Shown: positions 1 through 9,149, numbered from the stretch's first letter. The stretch: DNA of 64,000 bases from Ligilactobacillus ubinensis (GCF_024160875.1 NZ_JAIULA010000003.1:62001-126000); one strand, 5' to 3'. Translations and numbers: made by a program. Notes: a model not told the origin generated them from the letters alone.

Positions 1-270
1 TTCTTGCGCTTGTTCATTTGGTAAAAGCATCCTACTTTTAATATTTAATAGCATTGCAGCTGTAACCAAATACTCCCCAGCAATATCTAACTCAAGTGTC
101 TGCATTTGATGCAAATAGTCGATATACTGAGAAGTAATAGTTGCCATTGAAATATCATATATATCCATTTGATTCTCTTTTATTAAGTGCAACAATAAAT
201 CTAATGGTCCTTCAAAAGTCGCCAGTTTAAAGGTTAGTTTCTGGTTTTCTATTTTGTTTTTCTCGTTCAT
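1..270 (-). CDS. scpA: Segregation and condensation protein A, N-terminal part (runs off window)
   Basis: ScpA is the kleisin subunit that bridges the SMC dimer in the Smc-ScpAB condensin and helps to separate newly replicated origins. The visible 90 codons start at ATG 268-270 and read [12 protein letters not shown], then [12 protein letters not shown], the hallmark of the kleisin N-terminus, followed by [13 protein letters not shown] and a helix ending near [10 protein letters not shown]. The C-terminal two thirds lie beyond position 1. The start overlaps the end of ribT by 44 bases in another frame, and no strong Shine-Dalgarno is visible, so translation is probably coupled to ribT. The scpA-ribT-xerD neighbourhood is usual for lactobacilli. 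Confidence 0.93.
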   Translation of the reverse strand, partial: MNEKNKIENQKLTFKLATFEGPLDLLLHLIKENQMDIYDISMATITSQYIDYLHQMQTLELDIAGEYLVTAAMLLNIKSRMLLPNEQAQE

Positions 271-622
271 TTTTTCTTCGTTCCCATTTCGTGATAATTG
301 ATGCTACCTCTAAACTGCCCATCATTTTAGCACTAGGATATAGTTGTGCTACTTCATCTAAAACAGTATATGTTATTCCTTCATTTCTCTCAGCTGGTGA
401 TAACGCAATATGACGTATAACAATAATATCATCACTAACTTCCAACCCTACAATGCCACAAAAATCACCATGCTCATTTTTCCACAAATACAAACACCTT
501 GAGCTCTCACTGGTATACCAGTTTAGTTCTGTTTGAAGATGTGAAATTTCTTTTAATCCAGGAATAAATGAGAGCAACCCCATTGCAATTTTTTTGTAAC
601 TTTCTTTATATTTATAGAGCAT
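227..622 (-). CDS. ribT: RibT-family GNAT-like acetyltransferase
   Basis: This 131-residue protein matches the RibT family from its first residues ([19 protein letters not shown], then a P) through the acetyl-CoA binding region of a GNAT fold ([16 protein letters not shown], where R/Q-x-x-G-x-A would be canonical). In Bacillus, ribT sits at the end of the riboflavin operon; in lactobacilli it is found next to scpA, as here, without riboflavin genes. Its substrate is unknown. The C-terminal 20 residues are strongly basic ([15 protein letters not shown]). It overlaps scpA, and about 65 bases separate it from xerD, so all three are probably on one transcript. Confidence 0.85.
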   Translation of the reverse strand: MLYKYKESYKKIAMGLLSFIPGLKEISHLQTELNWYTSESSRCLYLWKNEHGDFCGIVGLEVSDDIIVIRHIALSPAERNEGITYTVLDEVAQLYPSAKMMGSLEVASIITKWERRKNEREKQNRKPETNL

Positions 623-688
623 CTTTGCCTCCCTAGCTGTACAATTAACATCTTTTACACAATAGCATACTTTTATTTTAAATACAAA

Positions 689-1576
689 CTACGCACGTGG
701 ATGAGTATTGTTATAAATTGCACTTAAACGTTTCTTCGACAAATGTGTATATAACTGTGTAGTTGAGATATCAGCATGACCTAATAATTCTTGTACAATT
801 CTTAAGTCTGCTCCATTTTCTAAAATATGTGTTGCAAACGAATGTCGCAGCGTATGTGGCGTGACATTTTTTTCAATTCCAGCTTGTCTAACTTGTGCTT
901 TCAAATTTTTCCAAATACCTTGTCGCGTTAATTTACTTCCATGAAAATTTAAAAATAGATAATTGTTGCGCTTTTGCTTTAATAACTTAGGGCGACTAAG
1001 CTTTAAATAATTACCAACCCAAGTAATCGCAACATCACCAATTGGGACTAAACGTTCTTTTTGTCCCTTTCCTATCGTTTGAATAATTCCAAGTTCAAGG
1101 TGTAAATCCGCTAATCTTAAATTAGCAATCTCACTAACACGTAATCCAGTGGCATACATTACCTCCAACATTGCACGATCTCGCAATCCTAGCGCTTTAC
1201 TTGTATCTGGCACTTGTAATAATTTATCAACCTCTTGCAGCGATAGAACCTCTGGTAATCTCGTTTTTTTCTTAGGTGTATCTATCAAAAGCAATGGATT
1301 ACTATCAATTATTTTTTCTTCAATTAAATACTGAAAAAACTTTCTTAAGCTAGTAATTAATCTTAAAATACTAGCATTTGCTATTTTCTTATTTGTTTGA
1401 GCCTCTAAAAAATCAAGAACTACTTGTTTAGTTACTTTATCAAAACTAACAATTTTATTCAACTTTAAATATTGGCAAAACTTTTTTAAATCGTTATGAT
1501 AGCTAGCGACTGTATTAGTTGACAAGCCACGTTCAACTAATAAATAGTGTAAATAATCTGTTACAATATTGTTTAT
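689..1576 (-). CDS. xerD: Site-specific tyrosine recombinase XerD (probable AUA start)
   Basis: XerD acts with XerC at the dif site to resolve chromosome dimers at the septum. The protein has the SAM-like core-binding domain and a complete tyrosine-recombinase catalytic domain: Arg in ATGLRVSEIANL, Lys in GKGQKERLVPI, HxxR in HTLRHSFATHIL, His/Trp position in LLGHADISTTQLYTH, and the nucleophile Tyr in QLYTH. The only ATG/GTG/TTG start in frame is TTG 1525, which would remove the conserved helix DYLHYLLVERGL. The frame stays open upstream to a stop at 1595-1597, and ATA at 1574-1576 lies 8 bases after a GAGGG Shine-Dalgarno. A start there gives 295 residues, the usual XerD length. I therefore place the start at the ATA. 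Alternatives are ATT codons nearby or a sequence error. Confidence 0.85.
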   Translation of the reverse strand: MNNIVTDYLHYLLVERGLSTNTVASYHNDLKKFCQYLKLNKIVSFDKVTKQVVLDFLEAQTNKKIANASILRLITSLRKFFQYLIEEKIIDSNPLLLIDTPKKKTRLPEVLSLQEVDKLLQVPDTSKALGLRDRAMLEVMYATGLRVSEIANLRLADLHLELGIIQTIGKGQKERLVPIGDVAITWVGNYLKLSRPKLLKQKRNNYLFLNFHGSKLTRQGIWKNLKAQVRQAGIEKNVTPHTLRHSFATHILENGADLRIVQELLGHADISTTQLYTHLSKKRLSAIYNNTHPRA

Positions 1577-1589
1577 TCTAATCGCCCTC

Positions 1590-2450
1590 TTAATTTAAAA
1601 CCAAAAGACCGTCTTTTTGTTGCACAAGACCTGCTTTCATTAAATGTCCAACTGCACGTTTAAATTGCCCTTTGCTAATTCCAAAATAGGCTTTAATTTC
1701 ATCAGGCGTACTCTTATCTGTAAAAGGTAAAGTCTTGTCTGCGCTATGCTGTAACGCAGCTAATAACATCTGAGCATCATCACTTATAGCTTCATACGCT
1801 CGTGGTTTTAAAGATAAGTTCAACGTACCATCATCACGCACACCAATCACACGTGCATGTACAACTTGCCCCAAACGAGGTTCTTCATCTCGTTCCGTCG
1901 GATGAATAAATCCTAAGTTGTAATCAGTTGTAATTACATAACTACCAACAATTTTTAATCGATATACTGTGGCCGTAACATCCTTGTTTTTCAACTTATT
2001 TTCAGCTTTGACTGAAACAGCATGAATCATTTCTTCAGATGCTAAATCACCCCATAAACGCCCTTTGCTATCTACCTTTAAACCAATCATTAGTCGATCA
2101 CCTTTTTTGGGCCATAAATTGGTTAGTTCAGATAATTCATCTAATGAAACAGCAACATCTTTATTGGGTAAACCGATATCAACAAAAACACCTAGGCTAC
2201 GATTAACATTTACCACTTCTCCCCAAGCGTAACGATCTATACCTATCTTAGGAACAATTTTTGTTAATTGTAACTGATGGTCCTCGTTTTCGTATGCAAA
2301 ACCTGTTATGTTTGCACCTAGTTTTGGCAATTTCAACAGTTCTTTTTTAGCTAAACGAAAAGTTAATCCCTCGGCTTGTGCGAATACATATTCTTCATTT
2401 TCATCCATCACCTGTGCGGTAATTTGATGACCTATTAAATCTGCTAACAT
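1590..2450 (-). CDS. cvfB: S1-domain RNA-binding protein of the CvfB family
   Basis: This 286-residue protein has the tandem S1-like OB folds of CvfB (YitL): one early (about 1-60), a clear S1 unit at about 70-130 (YAWGEVVNVNRSLGVFVDIG), a third at about 150-215, and a C-terminal winged helix (DEIKAYFGISKGQFKRAVGH). In staphylococci CvfB binds RNA and affects virulence gene expression; in lactobacilli its role is not established. It starts at ATG 2450 behind GAGGAG and is followed within about 15 bases by the xerD start, suggesting one operon. Confidence 0.88.
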   Translation of the reverse strand: MLADLIGHQITAQVMDENEEYVFAQAEGLTFRLAKKELLKLPKLGANITGFAYENEDHQLQLTKIVPKIGIDRYAWGEVVNVNRSLGVFVDIGLPNKDVAVSLDELSELTNLWPKKGDRLMIGLKVDSKGRLWGDLASEEMIHAVSVKAENKLKNKDVTATVYRLKIVGSYVITTDYNLGFIHPTERDEEPRLGQVVHARVIGVRDDGTLNLSLKPRAYEAISDDAQMLLAALQHSADKTLPFTDKSTPDEIKAYFGISKGQFKRAVGHLMKAGLVQQKDGLLVLN

Positions 2451-2466
2451 TTTTTCTCCTCAATTC

Positions 2467-2931
2467 TTAAAAACTAAGATGCAATAAACTTACTAAACAA
2501 AAAGTAATCCCTGCAGCAATTACAGGACCTGCCGCTACACCCTTCAAAAAAACAACACCGATTATTGTTCCCAGGACCAAAGCAACTGTTACTTGCGGTG
2601 AACTGGTTAGTAAACTAACACCATTTCGTGATAAAACTGCAACTAAAATACCACATGCTATCGCAATCCACCCTACCGGGCCTTTGGATGCAGCTATCAA
2701 ATCTGAAAAACCAATTTGTCCAGTAGCAATTGGTACTAAGACTGAAATTGTTATTATAATAACTCCCCAATTAATCCCTTCAGTATGCAAAACAGAAAAG
2801 ATTTTATTCGACACTGGTAACAATTTTAATAACATTACAACGCCTGTAGCAATAATCAGTGACATATTTTTTCCAAAATATGCAACTAACATAATAACTG
2901 CTAAAAATAACCAACTCTCCAAAAATACCAC
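2467..2931 (-). CDS. DUF441 family membrane protein (YeaL/YtwI-like)
   Basis: A 154-residue, very hydrophobic protein with about four transmembrane segments (roughly 5-40, 53-72, 85-105, 118-150). The pattern [20 protein letters not shown] and the glycine-rich last segments match the DUF441 family, whose function is unknown. The annotated start is GTG 2931; a TTG three codons downstream (ESWLFL reading) is better spaced after GGGGTGG and would give the N-terminus typical of lactobacilli. It lies 16 bases upstream of cvfB in the same direction. Confidence 0.8.
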   Translation of the reverse strand: MVFLESWLFLAVIMLVAYFGKNMSLIIATGVVMLLKLLPVSNKIFSVLHTEGINWGVIIITISVLVPIATGQIGFSDLIAASKGPVGWIAIACGILVAVLSRNGVSLLTSSPQVTVALVLGTIIGVVFLKGVAAGPVIAAGITFCLVSLLHLSF

Positions 2932-2997
2932 CCCGTCCGTCTAAATATCCAGATTACATTGTACATTAGTTCCAGAAAAAAAGCGAATTTAACACAA

Positions 2998-3237
2998 CTA
3001 ATCTACAATTTCTAAATTATAACGTTTAGATGTGTACATAGCATCACCATTATACTTAGCAATAGATTCTATTTTTAATGTTTTATCTTGACTTTCGACA
3101 AGGACAATTCTTTCTTTAAAACTAGCATCTGGATTTATTACTTGCTGATTTTCAAAAAAATATCCGTCCTTTTTTAACTTTGTTAGAATCTTTTTATACC
3201 CTTTTTCACTTCGAATTAAATATGCCTTTCTTACCAC
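2998..3237 (-). CDS. Small protein of unknown function
   Basis: A 79-residue reading frame with a GTG start 7 bases after GAGG, so it is likely translated. The sequence is lysine-rich, with no signal peptide, membrane segment or motif I recognise. It contains KGYKKILTKLKKDGYFFEN and a second half with alternating strand-like segments (ERIVLVESQD, TLKIESIAKY). It stands alone between DUF441 and the region downstream of fhs. I cannot assign a function or a family. Confidence 0.55.
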   Translation of the reverse strand: MVRKAYLIRSEKGYKKILTKLKKDGYFFENQQVINPDASFKERIVLVESQDKTLKIESIAKYNGDAMYTSKRYNLEIVD

Positions 3238-3545
3238 TATTGATCCTCATTTCTAAGTTAACTCTTACATAGTAGAATACATCCTCTAATTAAAAAGGGC
3301 AAGATTATCATAGATATTGTTTGGTAAAAAATAAGTCTGGCACAATGACATATCCCCCAAAGTTAAGTGATTTTCACTTTAACTTCAGGAATATGCCTAA
3401 AGTCCAGACTTATTTTTATCTTTGCATATTTGATATTTACAGGCAGTAAATTGTGCTCAAACGTAACTATACATTTTAAGCTCCAGATTATCCTCACTAA
3501 AGCAACCTAGCTAACTGCACTATGTTACAATTTTATTCATTCTAT
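3238..3545. other. 308-base intergenic region with a composite hairpin
   Basis: There is no convincing gene here. The main feature is the palindromic element at 3325-3417 (separate entry). The rest is AT-rich sequence between the fhs stop codon and the start of the 79-residue gene; I see no promoter with both boxes near consensus. Confidence 0.6.
3325..3417. terminator. Composite inverted repeat, probable bidirectional terminator after fhs
   Basis: Outer arms AAATAAGTCTGG (from 3329) and CCAGACTTATTT (to 3415) enclose a second nested hairpin: AAGTTAAGTGA and TCACTTTAACTT around a TTT loop at about 3360-3385, plus CATATCC/GGAATATG between them. Runs of T follow the outer stem on both strands. 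It lies downstream of fhs on the minus strand. The length (about 90 bases) and nested symmetry are more than a simple terminator needs, so a small MITE-like repeat is an alternative. Confidence 0.6.
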
Positions 3546-5204
3546 TTAATATAATCCTGAAATAGTTCCATCGCTATCTATATCCATCCCATTTGCAGCT
3601 GGAGATTTAGGTAGACCAGGCATCGTTAAAACATTACCTGTTAGAGCTACAATAAACTGTGAACCTAATTTAGGTATAAACTCGCGAACATGTACTGTAA
3701 AACCTTTAGGCGCTCCTAAAAGTTTAGCATCATCTGATAATGAATATTGTGTTTTTGCCATACATACAGGAAGTTTATCCCAACCCAATTCAGCAAATTG
3801 TTTTAATTGTTTTTTTGCTTTCGGACTGTACTCAACTTTTGCACCACCGTATATTTCAGTAACTATTTTTTCAATTTTACTTGTTATTGAATCTTCTGGT
3901 GCATATAATTGCTTAAAATCATGTTCTTGATCAGTTGTTTCAAGTACTTTTTGAGCTAGCTCTATTGCACCTGTACCACCCTTTGCCCAAACATTCGCTA
4001 TACTTGCGTAGGTATCGTCTGTTGCACATAATTCCTTTATTCGATTAAGTTCAGCTTGTGTATCCGTTGTAAATTGATTAATTGCAACCACAACCGGAAT
4101 ATTGTAACGCTTCATATTGTAAATATGTTTTTGCAAATTAGCATATCCTGCTTCCAATGCAGCTATATTTTCGTTGTCTAAATCATTTTTAGCAAGACCG
4201 CCATTCATTTTTAAAGCACGTACAGTTGCCACAATTACAATTGTATCTGGAGTCTTTTTCAAAACAGGTGTTTTTATATCTAAGAATTTTTCAGCTCCTA
4301 AATCAGCTCCAAAACCTGCTTCTGTAATTGTGTAATCAGCTAAGTTCAACGCTGTCTGTGTCGCAAGCACGCTATTACAACCGTGTGCAATGTTAGCAAA
4401 CGGTCCTCCATGAATTATTGCAGGTGTGTGTGCTAGTGTTTGTACTAAATTAGGTTTAACAGCATCTTTCAATAACATAGCCAATGCACCAGTCACATCC
4501 AATTGTCCAACTGTGACTGGCTTTTTTGTATATGTATAACCAATTACTATTTGACTTAATCTTTGTTTTAAATCAGCAATATCTTTAGCCAAACATAAAA
4601 CAGCCATCATCTCGGATGCAACCGTAATATCAAATCCATCTTCACGTGGTATTCCTTGCGTTAATCCACCCAAGCCAATCACAACGTGACGCAATGCGCG
4701 GTCATTTATATCTAAAACTCGTTTCCAAATAACTCGTCGTGGATCAATATTTAAGGCGTTTCCTTGGTAAATATGATTATCTATTAAGGCTGCTAATGTA
4801 TTATTTGCAGCAGTTAAAGCATGCATATCACCAGTAAAGTGAAGATTGATATCTTCCATTGGTACAACTTGTGAATATCCTCCACCAGTCGCACCACCTT
4901 TCATACCCATAACAGGCCCCAATGATGGTTCACGTAAAGCAATTATAACCTTTTTATCTAACTGCTGTAATGCATCGCCTAAGCCAACAGTAACTGTTGA
5001 TTTCCCTTCTCCAGCAGGTGTTGGATTAATTGCAGTTACCAAAATTAATTTTCTTTTTGTATTATAAGTTTTCTTTAACGGTAACTTTATCTTAGCTTTA
5101 TATGCACCATATTGCTCAATATCATCAGGTTCTAAACCCGCTTTCTTAGCCACATCAACTATTGGTGCCATTTCGCTTTGCTGTGCAATCTCTATATCTT
5201 TCAC
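3546..5204 (-). CDS. fhs: Formate--tetrahydrofolate ligase
   Basis: This 552-residue enzyme makes 10-formyl-THF from formate, THF and ATP, feeding purine and fMet-tRNA synthesis. The nucleotide-binding loop is visible as [18 protein letters not shown] near residue 62, and the family signatures [21 protein letters not shown] and [12 protein letters not shown]-like ([16 protein letters not shown]) are present. The C-terminus ends [14 protein letters not shown], typical for the family, so the gene is full length. It starts at GTG 5204 behind TAAGGAGG. A near-consensus promoter lies at 5233-5261 and the hairpin at 3325-3417 probably ends the transcript; the gene appears monocistronic. Confidence 0.97.
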   Translation of the reverse strand: MKDIEIAQQSEMAPIVDVAKKAGLEPDDIEQYGAYKAKIKLPLKKTYNTKRKLILVTAINPTPAGEGKSTVTVGLGDALQQLDKKVIIALREPSLGPVMGMKGGATGGGYSQVVPMEDINLHFTGDMHALTAANNTLAALIDNHIYQGNALNIDPRRVIWKRVLDINDRALRHVVIGLGGLTQGIPREDGFDITVASEMMAVLCLAKDIADLKQRLSQIVIGYTYTKKPVTVGQLDVTGALAMLLKDAVKPNLVQTLAHTPAIIHGGPFANIAHGCNSVLATQTALNLADYTITEAGFGADLGAEKFLDIKTPVLKKTPDTIVIVATVRALKMNGGLAKNDLDNENIAALEAGYANLQKHIYNMKRYNIPVVVAINQFTTDTQAELNRIKELCATDDTYASIANVWAKGGTGAIELAQKVLETTDQEHDFKQLYAPEDSITSKIEKIVTEIYGGAKVEYSPKAKKQLKQFAELGWDKLPVCMAKTQYSLSDDAKLLGAPKGFTVHVREFIPKLGSQFIVALTGNVLTMPGLPKSPAANGMDIDSDGTISGLY

Positions 5205-5232
5205 TGCAAAAACCTCCTTATCAGATAAAATA

Positions 5233-5261
5233 AGTATACCGTTAAAGTTTCTTTTTGTCAG
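5233..5261 (-). promoter_or_regulatory. Sigma-A promoter of fhs
   Basis: On the minus strand CTGACA (5256-5261) and TATACT (5233-5238) are separated by exactly 17 bases, about 30 bases upstream of the fhs start. Confidence 0.65.
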
Positions 5262-5325
5262 TAATTAGGTTCTAAATAACCAAATTTTATTAATTCAGCT
5301 ATTAAAAATCATCAAAAGACGAATA

Positions 5326-5715
5326 TTATACAAAAGATTTCAAAATATTGTAAATATTATTTTGCGTTTTACTTCTTACTAAAAGTGTATACTTAATATA
5401 TTTTGTTTCTAATAATATTCTTTGCTTTTTTTTCTTAACTGCAACCAATTCATTAAGATTAATTTCTTTGTTGTTAAGTGGTATTACTGCCTGTATTGTT
5501 ATTTTATTTTCATTAATAATTAAACGGCGTCTAAGAATCTGAATTCCAGCTACTAATAAAAACAAAACAAATGCAATCACCGTCCAAACTTGAAAAACTG
5601 TAATTTCTAGCCATAATAATAAACTAGCTAAAAGAATCATTGCTGTATACGACCAGCAAGTAACGCTTGTCGCAATATCTGGTTGATAATAGAATTTTTT
5701 TTGCAAATAAAACAC
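5326..5715 (-). CDS. EbsA family membrane protein
   Basis: This 129-residue protein has two transmembrane helices close together (about 20-42 and 46-65: TAMILLASLLLWLEITVF and VWTVIAFVLFLLVAGIQIL), then a basic soluble tail (RRRLIINENKITIQAVIPL, KKKKQR) resembling a PH-like/bPH2 module. Length, topology and its place divergent from an RNase H-like gene match the EbsA-type proteins of enterococci and lactobacilli, once linked to cell-wall or pore-forming roles without firm biochemistry. Confidence 0.65.
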   Translation of the reverse strand: MFYLQKKFYYQPDIATSVTCWSYTAMILLASLLLWLEITVFQVWTVIAFVLFLLVAGIQILRRRLIINENKITIQAVIPLNNKEINLNELVAVKKKKQRILLETKYIKYTLLVRSKTQNNIYNILKSFV

Positions 5716-5750
5716 CTCATTTCTTTTTTAATTATACCAAATATAAGAAC

Positions 5751-5780
5751 TAGACAGCTATTAAGATTTAGCAATATAAT
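5751..5780 (+). promoter_or_regulatory. Probable promoter of the RNase H-like gene
   Basis: TAGACA (5751-5756) and TATAAT (5775-5780) are 18 bases apart, 29 bases before the TTG start at 5809. Confidence 0.5.
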
Positions 5781-5808
5781 ATAACAAAAGTAAAAGGAGT
5801 TATAAAAA

Positions 5809-6195
5809 TTGATTAAACTTTATACAGATGCAGCTACTCGGAAAGATTTAAGTAGTGCCGGCATTTTAATTATCCATAAAAATATACAATTGCAACTTAA
5901 ATATCCCTTAAAAGCAATGGACAATCACGAAGCTGAATTTTTAGCTGTAATTAAAGGTTTAACAGAAACGCTAGCCCAATTTAATTCAACAGAAGCCATT
6001 TTTTTATATTCTGATAGTAAGATAGTAATAGATAGCATCAATAAACAATATAGTAAACATTATTCAACACAATTACAACAGATTCTACTTTTACTTGAAA
6101 AGTTCTCTCTGGTAACATATCAATGGATTCCTGAAAAACAAAACCAAGGCGCTCACACTTTAGCACTGCAAGCTTTACACGCACAAAATTCTTAA
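5809..6195 (+). CDS. RNase HI-like protein (RVT_3 family)
   Basis: A 128-residue RNase H-fold protein with a TTG start 9 bases after AGGAG. Metal-ligand positions are visible: Asp in YTDAA (residue 6), Glu in DNHEAEF (about 43) and Asp in LYSDSKIV (about 71). The fourth position, normally NxxADxLA, reads NQGAHTLAL, so Asp is replaced by His, as is common in the RVT_3 subfamily. It may remove RNA-DNA hybrids, but its activity is untested and it is shorter than classical RnhA. It is one of only a few plus-strand genes and diverges from the EbsA-like gene. Confidence 0.8.
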   Translation: MIKLYTDAATRKDLSSAGILIIHKNIQLQLKYPLKAMDNHEAEFLAVIKGLTETLAQFNSTEAIFLYSDSKIVIDSINKQYSKHYSTQLQQILLLLEKFSLVTYQWIPEKQNQGAHTLALQALHAQNS

Positions 6196-6206
6196 AACTC
6201 TATACA

Positions 6207-6240
6207 CCACAAAAAGACCCACAAAGTGAGTCTTTTTGTT
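6207..6240. terminator. Bidirectional terminator between the RNase H-like gene and pyk
   Basis: Arms AAAAAGAC(C)CAC and GTGAGTCTTTTT face each other around AAA (6210-6237), with T runs on both strands. It serves the converging plus-strand gene and pyk. Confidence 0.8.
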
Positions 6241-6257
6241 TAACTTTATATTAATGA

Positions 6258-8018
6258 TTAAAGTACGTTTGAAGCACCATGATATACAATACCACGACGA
6301 GAATCAACTGTGATAACTTCACCGTTAGCAACTAAATCTGTTGCATTAGTTGCGCCAACAATTACAGGAATTCCCATAGAAATACCTACAACAGCTGCAT
6401 GTGATGTTAAACCACCATTTTCAACAACTAAAGCTGCTGATTTTTCAATTGCTGGTAAATAATCTTTATCAGTTGCTTTAACAACTAAGATTCCGCCTTC
6501 TTCAGCTTTTTCATTAGCTTCAGCTGCAGAATTAGCAACAACAGCTTTACCAATAACTGTTTCATCACCTACACCTTGACCATCAACTAACTTAGAACCA
6601 ATTAATTGAATTTTCATTACATTAGTTGTACCCTTTTCACCAACTGGCACACCAGCAGTAATTAAGATTAAGTCGCCTTCTTTAGCAAAACCTGCTTTCT
6701 TAGCTTCTTCAGTAGCTAAAGCAAACATTTCATCAGTTGATGCTGGAGCTTCTGCCATAACAGGATATACACCCCAGTTAATAGCCAAACCGCGACGAGT
6801 ACGATCATCAAATGTAACCGCCAAAATTTCAGCATCTGGACGATACTTAGAAATCATGCGTGCTGTATGACCAGATTTTGTAGCAGCAACAATAACCTTA
6901 ATGTTCAAATTATTAGCAGCTTCAGCAACAGCGCGACCAATTGCTTCTGTAACATCTGTCTTATCAAAACGGTTTAATGAAAATTCACGATGTTCACGCA
7001 AAGCATTTTCTGCCTTAACGTCAATCCGTGCCATAGTTGCAACAGATTCAACTGGATAATCACCATTAGCTGATTCACCTGAAAGCATTGTAGCATCAGT
7101 ACCATCAAACACAGCATTAGCAACATCAGATGCTTCAGCACGTGTAGGACGTGGATTTTCTTGCATAGAATCTAGCATTTGTGTTGCAGTAATTACGGGT
7201 TTACCCAAAGCATTACACTTCTTGATTAAATTCTTTTGTACCAAAGGTACATTTTCTGCAGGAATTTCTACACCCATATCGCCACGAGCAATCATCAAGC
7301 CATCAGATACTTTAATAATTTCATCAAAGTTATCGATACCTTCTTGAGATTCAATCTTAGGGAAGATTTGCACATGTTCCATGTGCTTTTCTTCTAATAA
7401 TTCATGAATATCTAATACATCTTGTGGTTTACGAACAAATGAAGCAGCAATAAAGTTAATTTCATTGTCTAAACCAAAACGAATATCATCAGAATCTTTT
7501 TCAGTAATACCAGGTAAGTTGATTGAAACACCAGGTGCGTTAACGCCTTTACGTGAACCTAGCTTGCCTTCATTCAAAACTTTACATACTAATTCTTTAT
7601 TAGCGTCATCTTTCTTTTCGATTTGCATGTCAATTAAACCGTCATCGAATAGTACATGACCGCCTTCATGAACATCATCGTATAATCCTGGATAAGTAAC
7701 AGCAATTTTTTCCTTTGTTCCTTCAAGAGTGTCATCCATTGAAATGCGAACTTCATCGCCAATATCAAAATGTAGTTTGCCCTCTTTTTGAACTGTTGTC
7801 CGGATTTCTGCACCTTTTGTATCAAGCATCAATCCAACCATCTTACCCGTAATCTTTTCAGCTTCACGAACCAAATTCATACGGCCTAAATGTTCTTCGT
7901 GATCACCGTGTGAAAAGTTGAAACGGAAAACATTAGCACCTGCTTCAATTAATTTTACGATTGTGTCCAAATCTGAACTAGCTGGTCCAAGTGTACTTAC
8001 AATCTTGGTTTTTTTCAT
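6258..8018 (-). CDS. pyk: Pyruvate kinase with C-terminal PEP-utilising domain
   Basis: It converts PEP and ADP to pyruvate and ATP. The 586-residue protein has the TIM-barrel core (TKIVSTLGPAS, FRFNFSHGDHEEH, LDTKGAEIRT), the signature FPKIESQEGIDNFDEII with the catalytic Lys, and ATQMLDSM / RPTRAEASDVANAV. After the allosteric domain there is an extra domain of about 105 residues resembling the PEP-synthase phosphohistidine domain (GGLTSHAAVVGISMGIPVIVG, with TSH at the His position). This extra domain is typical of Bacillus and lactobacillus enzymes and gives the longer length. The start at ATG 8018 follows GGAGAG. It is the second gene of pfkA-pyk. Confidence 0.98.
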   Translation of the reverse strand: MKKTKIVSTLGPASSDLDTIVKLIEAGANVFRFNFSHGDHEEHLGRMNLVREAEKITGKMVGLMLDTKGAEIRTTVQKEGKLHFDIGDEVRISMDDTLEGTKEKIAVTYPGLYDDVHEGGHVLFDDGLIDMQIEKKDDANKELVCKVLNEGKLGSRKGVNAPGVSINLPGITEKDSDDIRFGLDNEINFIAASFVRKPQDVLDIHELLEEKHMEHVQIFPKIESQEGIDNFDEIIKVSDGLMIARGDMGVEIPAENVPLVQKNLIKKCNALGKPVITATQMLDSMQENPRPTRAEASDVANAVFDGTDATMLSGESANGDYPVESVATMARIDVKAENALREHREFSLNRFDKTDVTEAIGRAVAEAANNLNIKVIVAATKSGHTARMISKYRPDAEILAVTFDDRTRRGLAINWGVYPVMAEAPASTDEMFALATEEAKKAGFAKEGDLILITAGVPVGEKGTTNVMKIQLIGSKLVDGQGVGDETVIGKAVVANSAAEANEKAEEGGILVVKATDKDYLPAIEKSAALVVENGGLTSHAAVVGISMGIPVIVGATNATDLVANGEVITVDSRRGIVYHGASNVL

Positions 8019-8106
8019 GAGTAAAGTCTCTCCTTTAAGAGTATTGTAAAACTGACTTTTATGTCTGTTATTACTAACTTAATATAATTTATTTTCCAAA
8101 AGTAGC

Positions 8107-9072
8107 TTAAAAACGAATCCGATCGTTTAAATCTGCTAATGAAACATCTGTTTGATGCTTATGATTTTCTAAAGTATCGATGATATCTTTTGCAACAAGC
8201 TGATTATCGCGAATACCAATAGCCAAACCGCCTTTGCCTTCAAGTAATAAATGAATAGCATAATCACCAAAACGACTAGCTAATACCCGATCTTTAGGGG
8301 TTGGAATTCCTCCACGTTGGACGTGTGCAAGTGTCACAGCACGACTATCAAAGTCACCATGTTTATCTAATTCAACTTTAAAGTCTTGTGCTGACATTAC
8401 GCCTTCAGCTATCACAATAATTCCATAATCTTTACCCTTTTTACGATTAGCGGTTAACTTATCAGCAATAGCCTTAACATCAAACTTGCGTTCAGGAATA
8501 ACAATTGCATCCGCGCCAGATGATATACCAGACCACAATGCAATATCACCAGCACCACGTCCCATAACTTCAACAACAAATATACGTTGATGAGAACGTG
8601 CTGTATCAATTATGCGGTCTAGCGCATCTGTTGCAACACCAACAGCGGTATCAAATCCAATTGTAAAATCTGTTCCTGGAATATCATTGTCAATTGTTCC
8701 TGGAACTCCAATAGAATTGAAACCGTGTTTTGTTAGTTTCATTGCACCATGATAAGAGCCATCTCCACCGATTACAACTAAAGCATCAATTCCCAACTTT
8801 TTAAGTTGTTCAATTGCTTTTAATTGCGTTTCTTCTTCTGCAAATTCTGGAAAACGAGCAGAACGAAGAATAGTACCTCCACGGTTAATAATGCCATCTA
8901 AATCATTTAAAGAATCCATCTTAAAGACATTTCCTTCAACTAGGCCTTTATAACCAAATTTAACACCGTATGCTTCAAGGCCTGCGTTCATTGCAGAACG
9001 AGCGATTGCACGAACAGCTGCGTTCATACCTTGTGAATCGCCACCACTTGTTAAAATACCAATGCGTTTCAT
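8107..9072 (-). CDS. pfkA: 6-phosphofructokinase
   Basis: This 321-residue enzyme phosphorylates fructose 6-phosphate with ATP, the committing step of glycolysis. It begins MKRIGILTSGGDSQGMNAAVRA with the ATP-site GGD; the second signature is VIGGDGSYHGA, the substrate loop with the catalytic Asp is PGTIDNDI, and the MGRGAGDIAL effector region and HVQRGG F6P site are also visible. It is full length. The spacing to pyk (about 90 bases) and shared strand indicate the pfkA-pyk operon common in lactobacilli. Confidence 0.98.
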   Translation of the reverse strand: MKRIGILTSGGDSQGMNAAVRAIARSAMNAGLEAYGVKFGYKGLVEGNVFKMDSLNDLDGIINRGGTILRSARFPEFAEEETQLKAIEQLKKLGIDALVVIGGDGSYHGAMKLTKHGFNSIGVPGTIDNDIPGTDFTIGFDTAVGVATDALDRIIDTARSHQRIFVVEVMGRGAGDIALWSGISSGADAIVIPERKFDVKAIADKLTANRKKGKDYGIIVIAEGVMSAQDFKVELDKHGDFDSRAVTLAHVQRGGIPTPKDRVLASRFGDYAIHLLLEGKGGLAIGIRDNQLVAKDIIDTLENHKHQTDVSLADLNDRIRF

Positions 9073-9120
9073 TTCTTCACCTCAAGTAAAAATTCTGTAG
9101 CACTACACTCTCCACATGTA

Positions 9121-9149
9121 ATATTACCACTTTTAAAAGCTATTGTCTT
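9121..9149 (-). promoter_or_regulatory. Candidate promoter of pfkA-pyk
   Basis: On the minus strand AAGACA (9144-9149) and TAATAT (9121-9126) are 17 bases apart. The -35 box is weak (4 of 6). No convincing CcpA (cre) palindrome was recognised nearby, although ATGAAAACAT-like repeats occur around 9184-9202. Confidence 0.4.

Noticed and set aside
689-1525. XerD starting at TTG 1525 (278 residues)
   Set aside because: It would delete the conserved first helix of the core-binding domain, and no Shine-Dalgarno precedes it.
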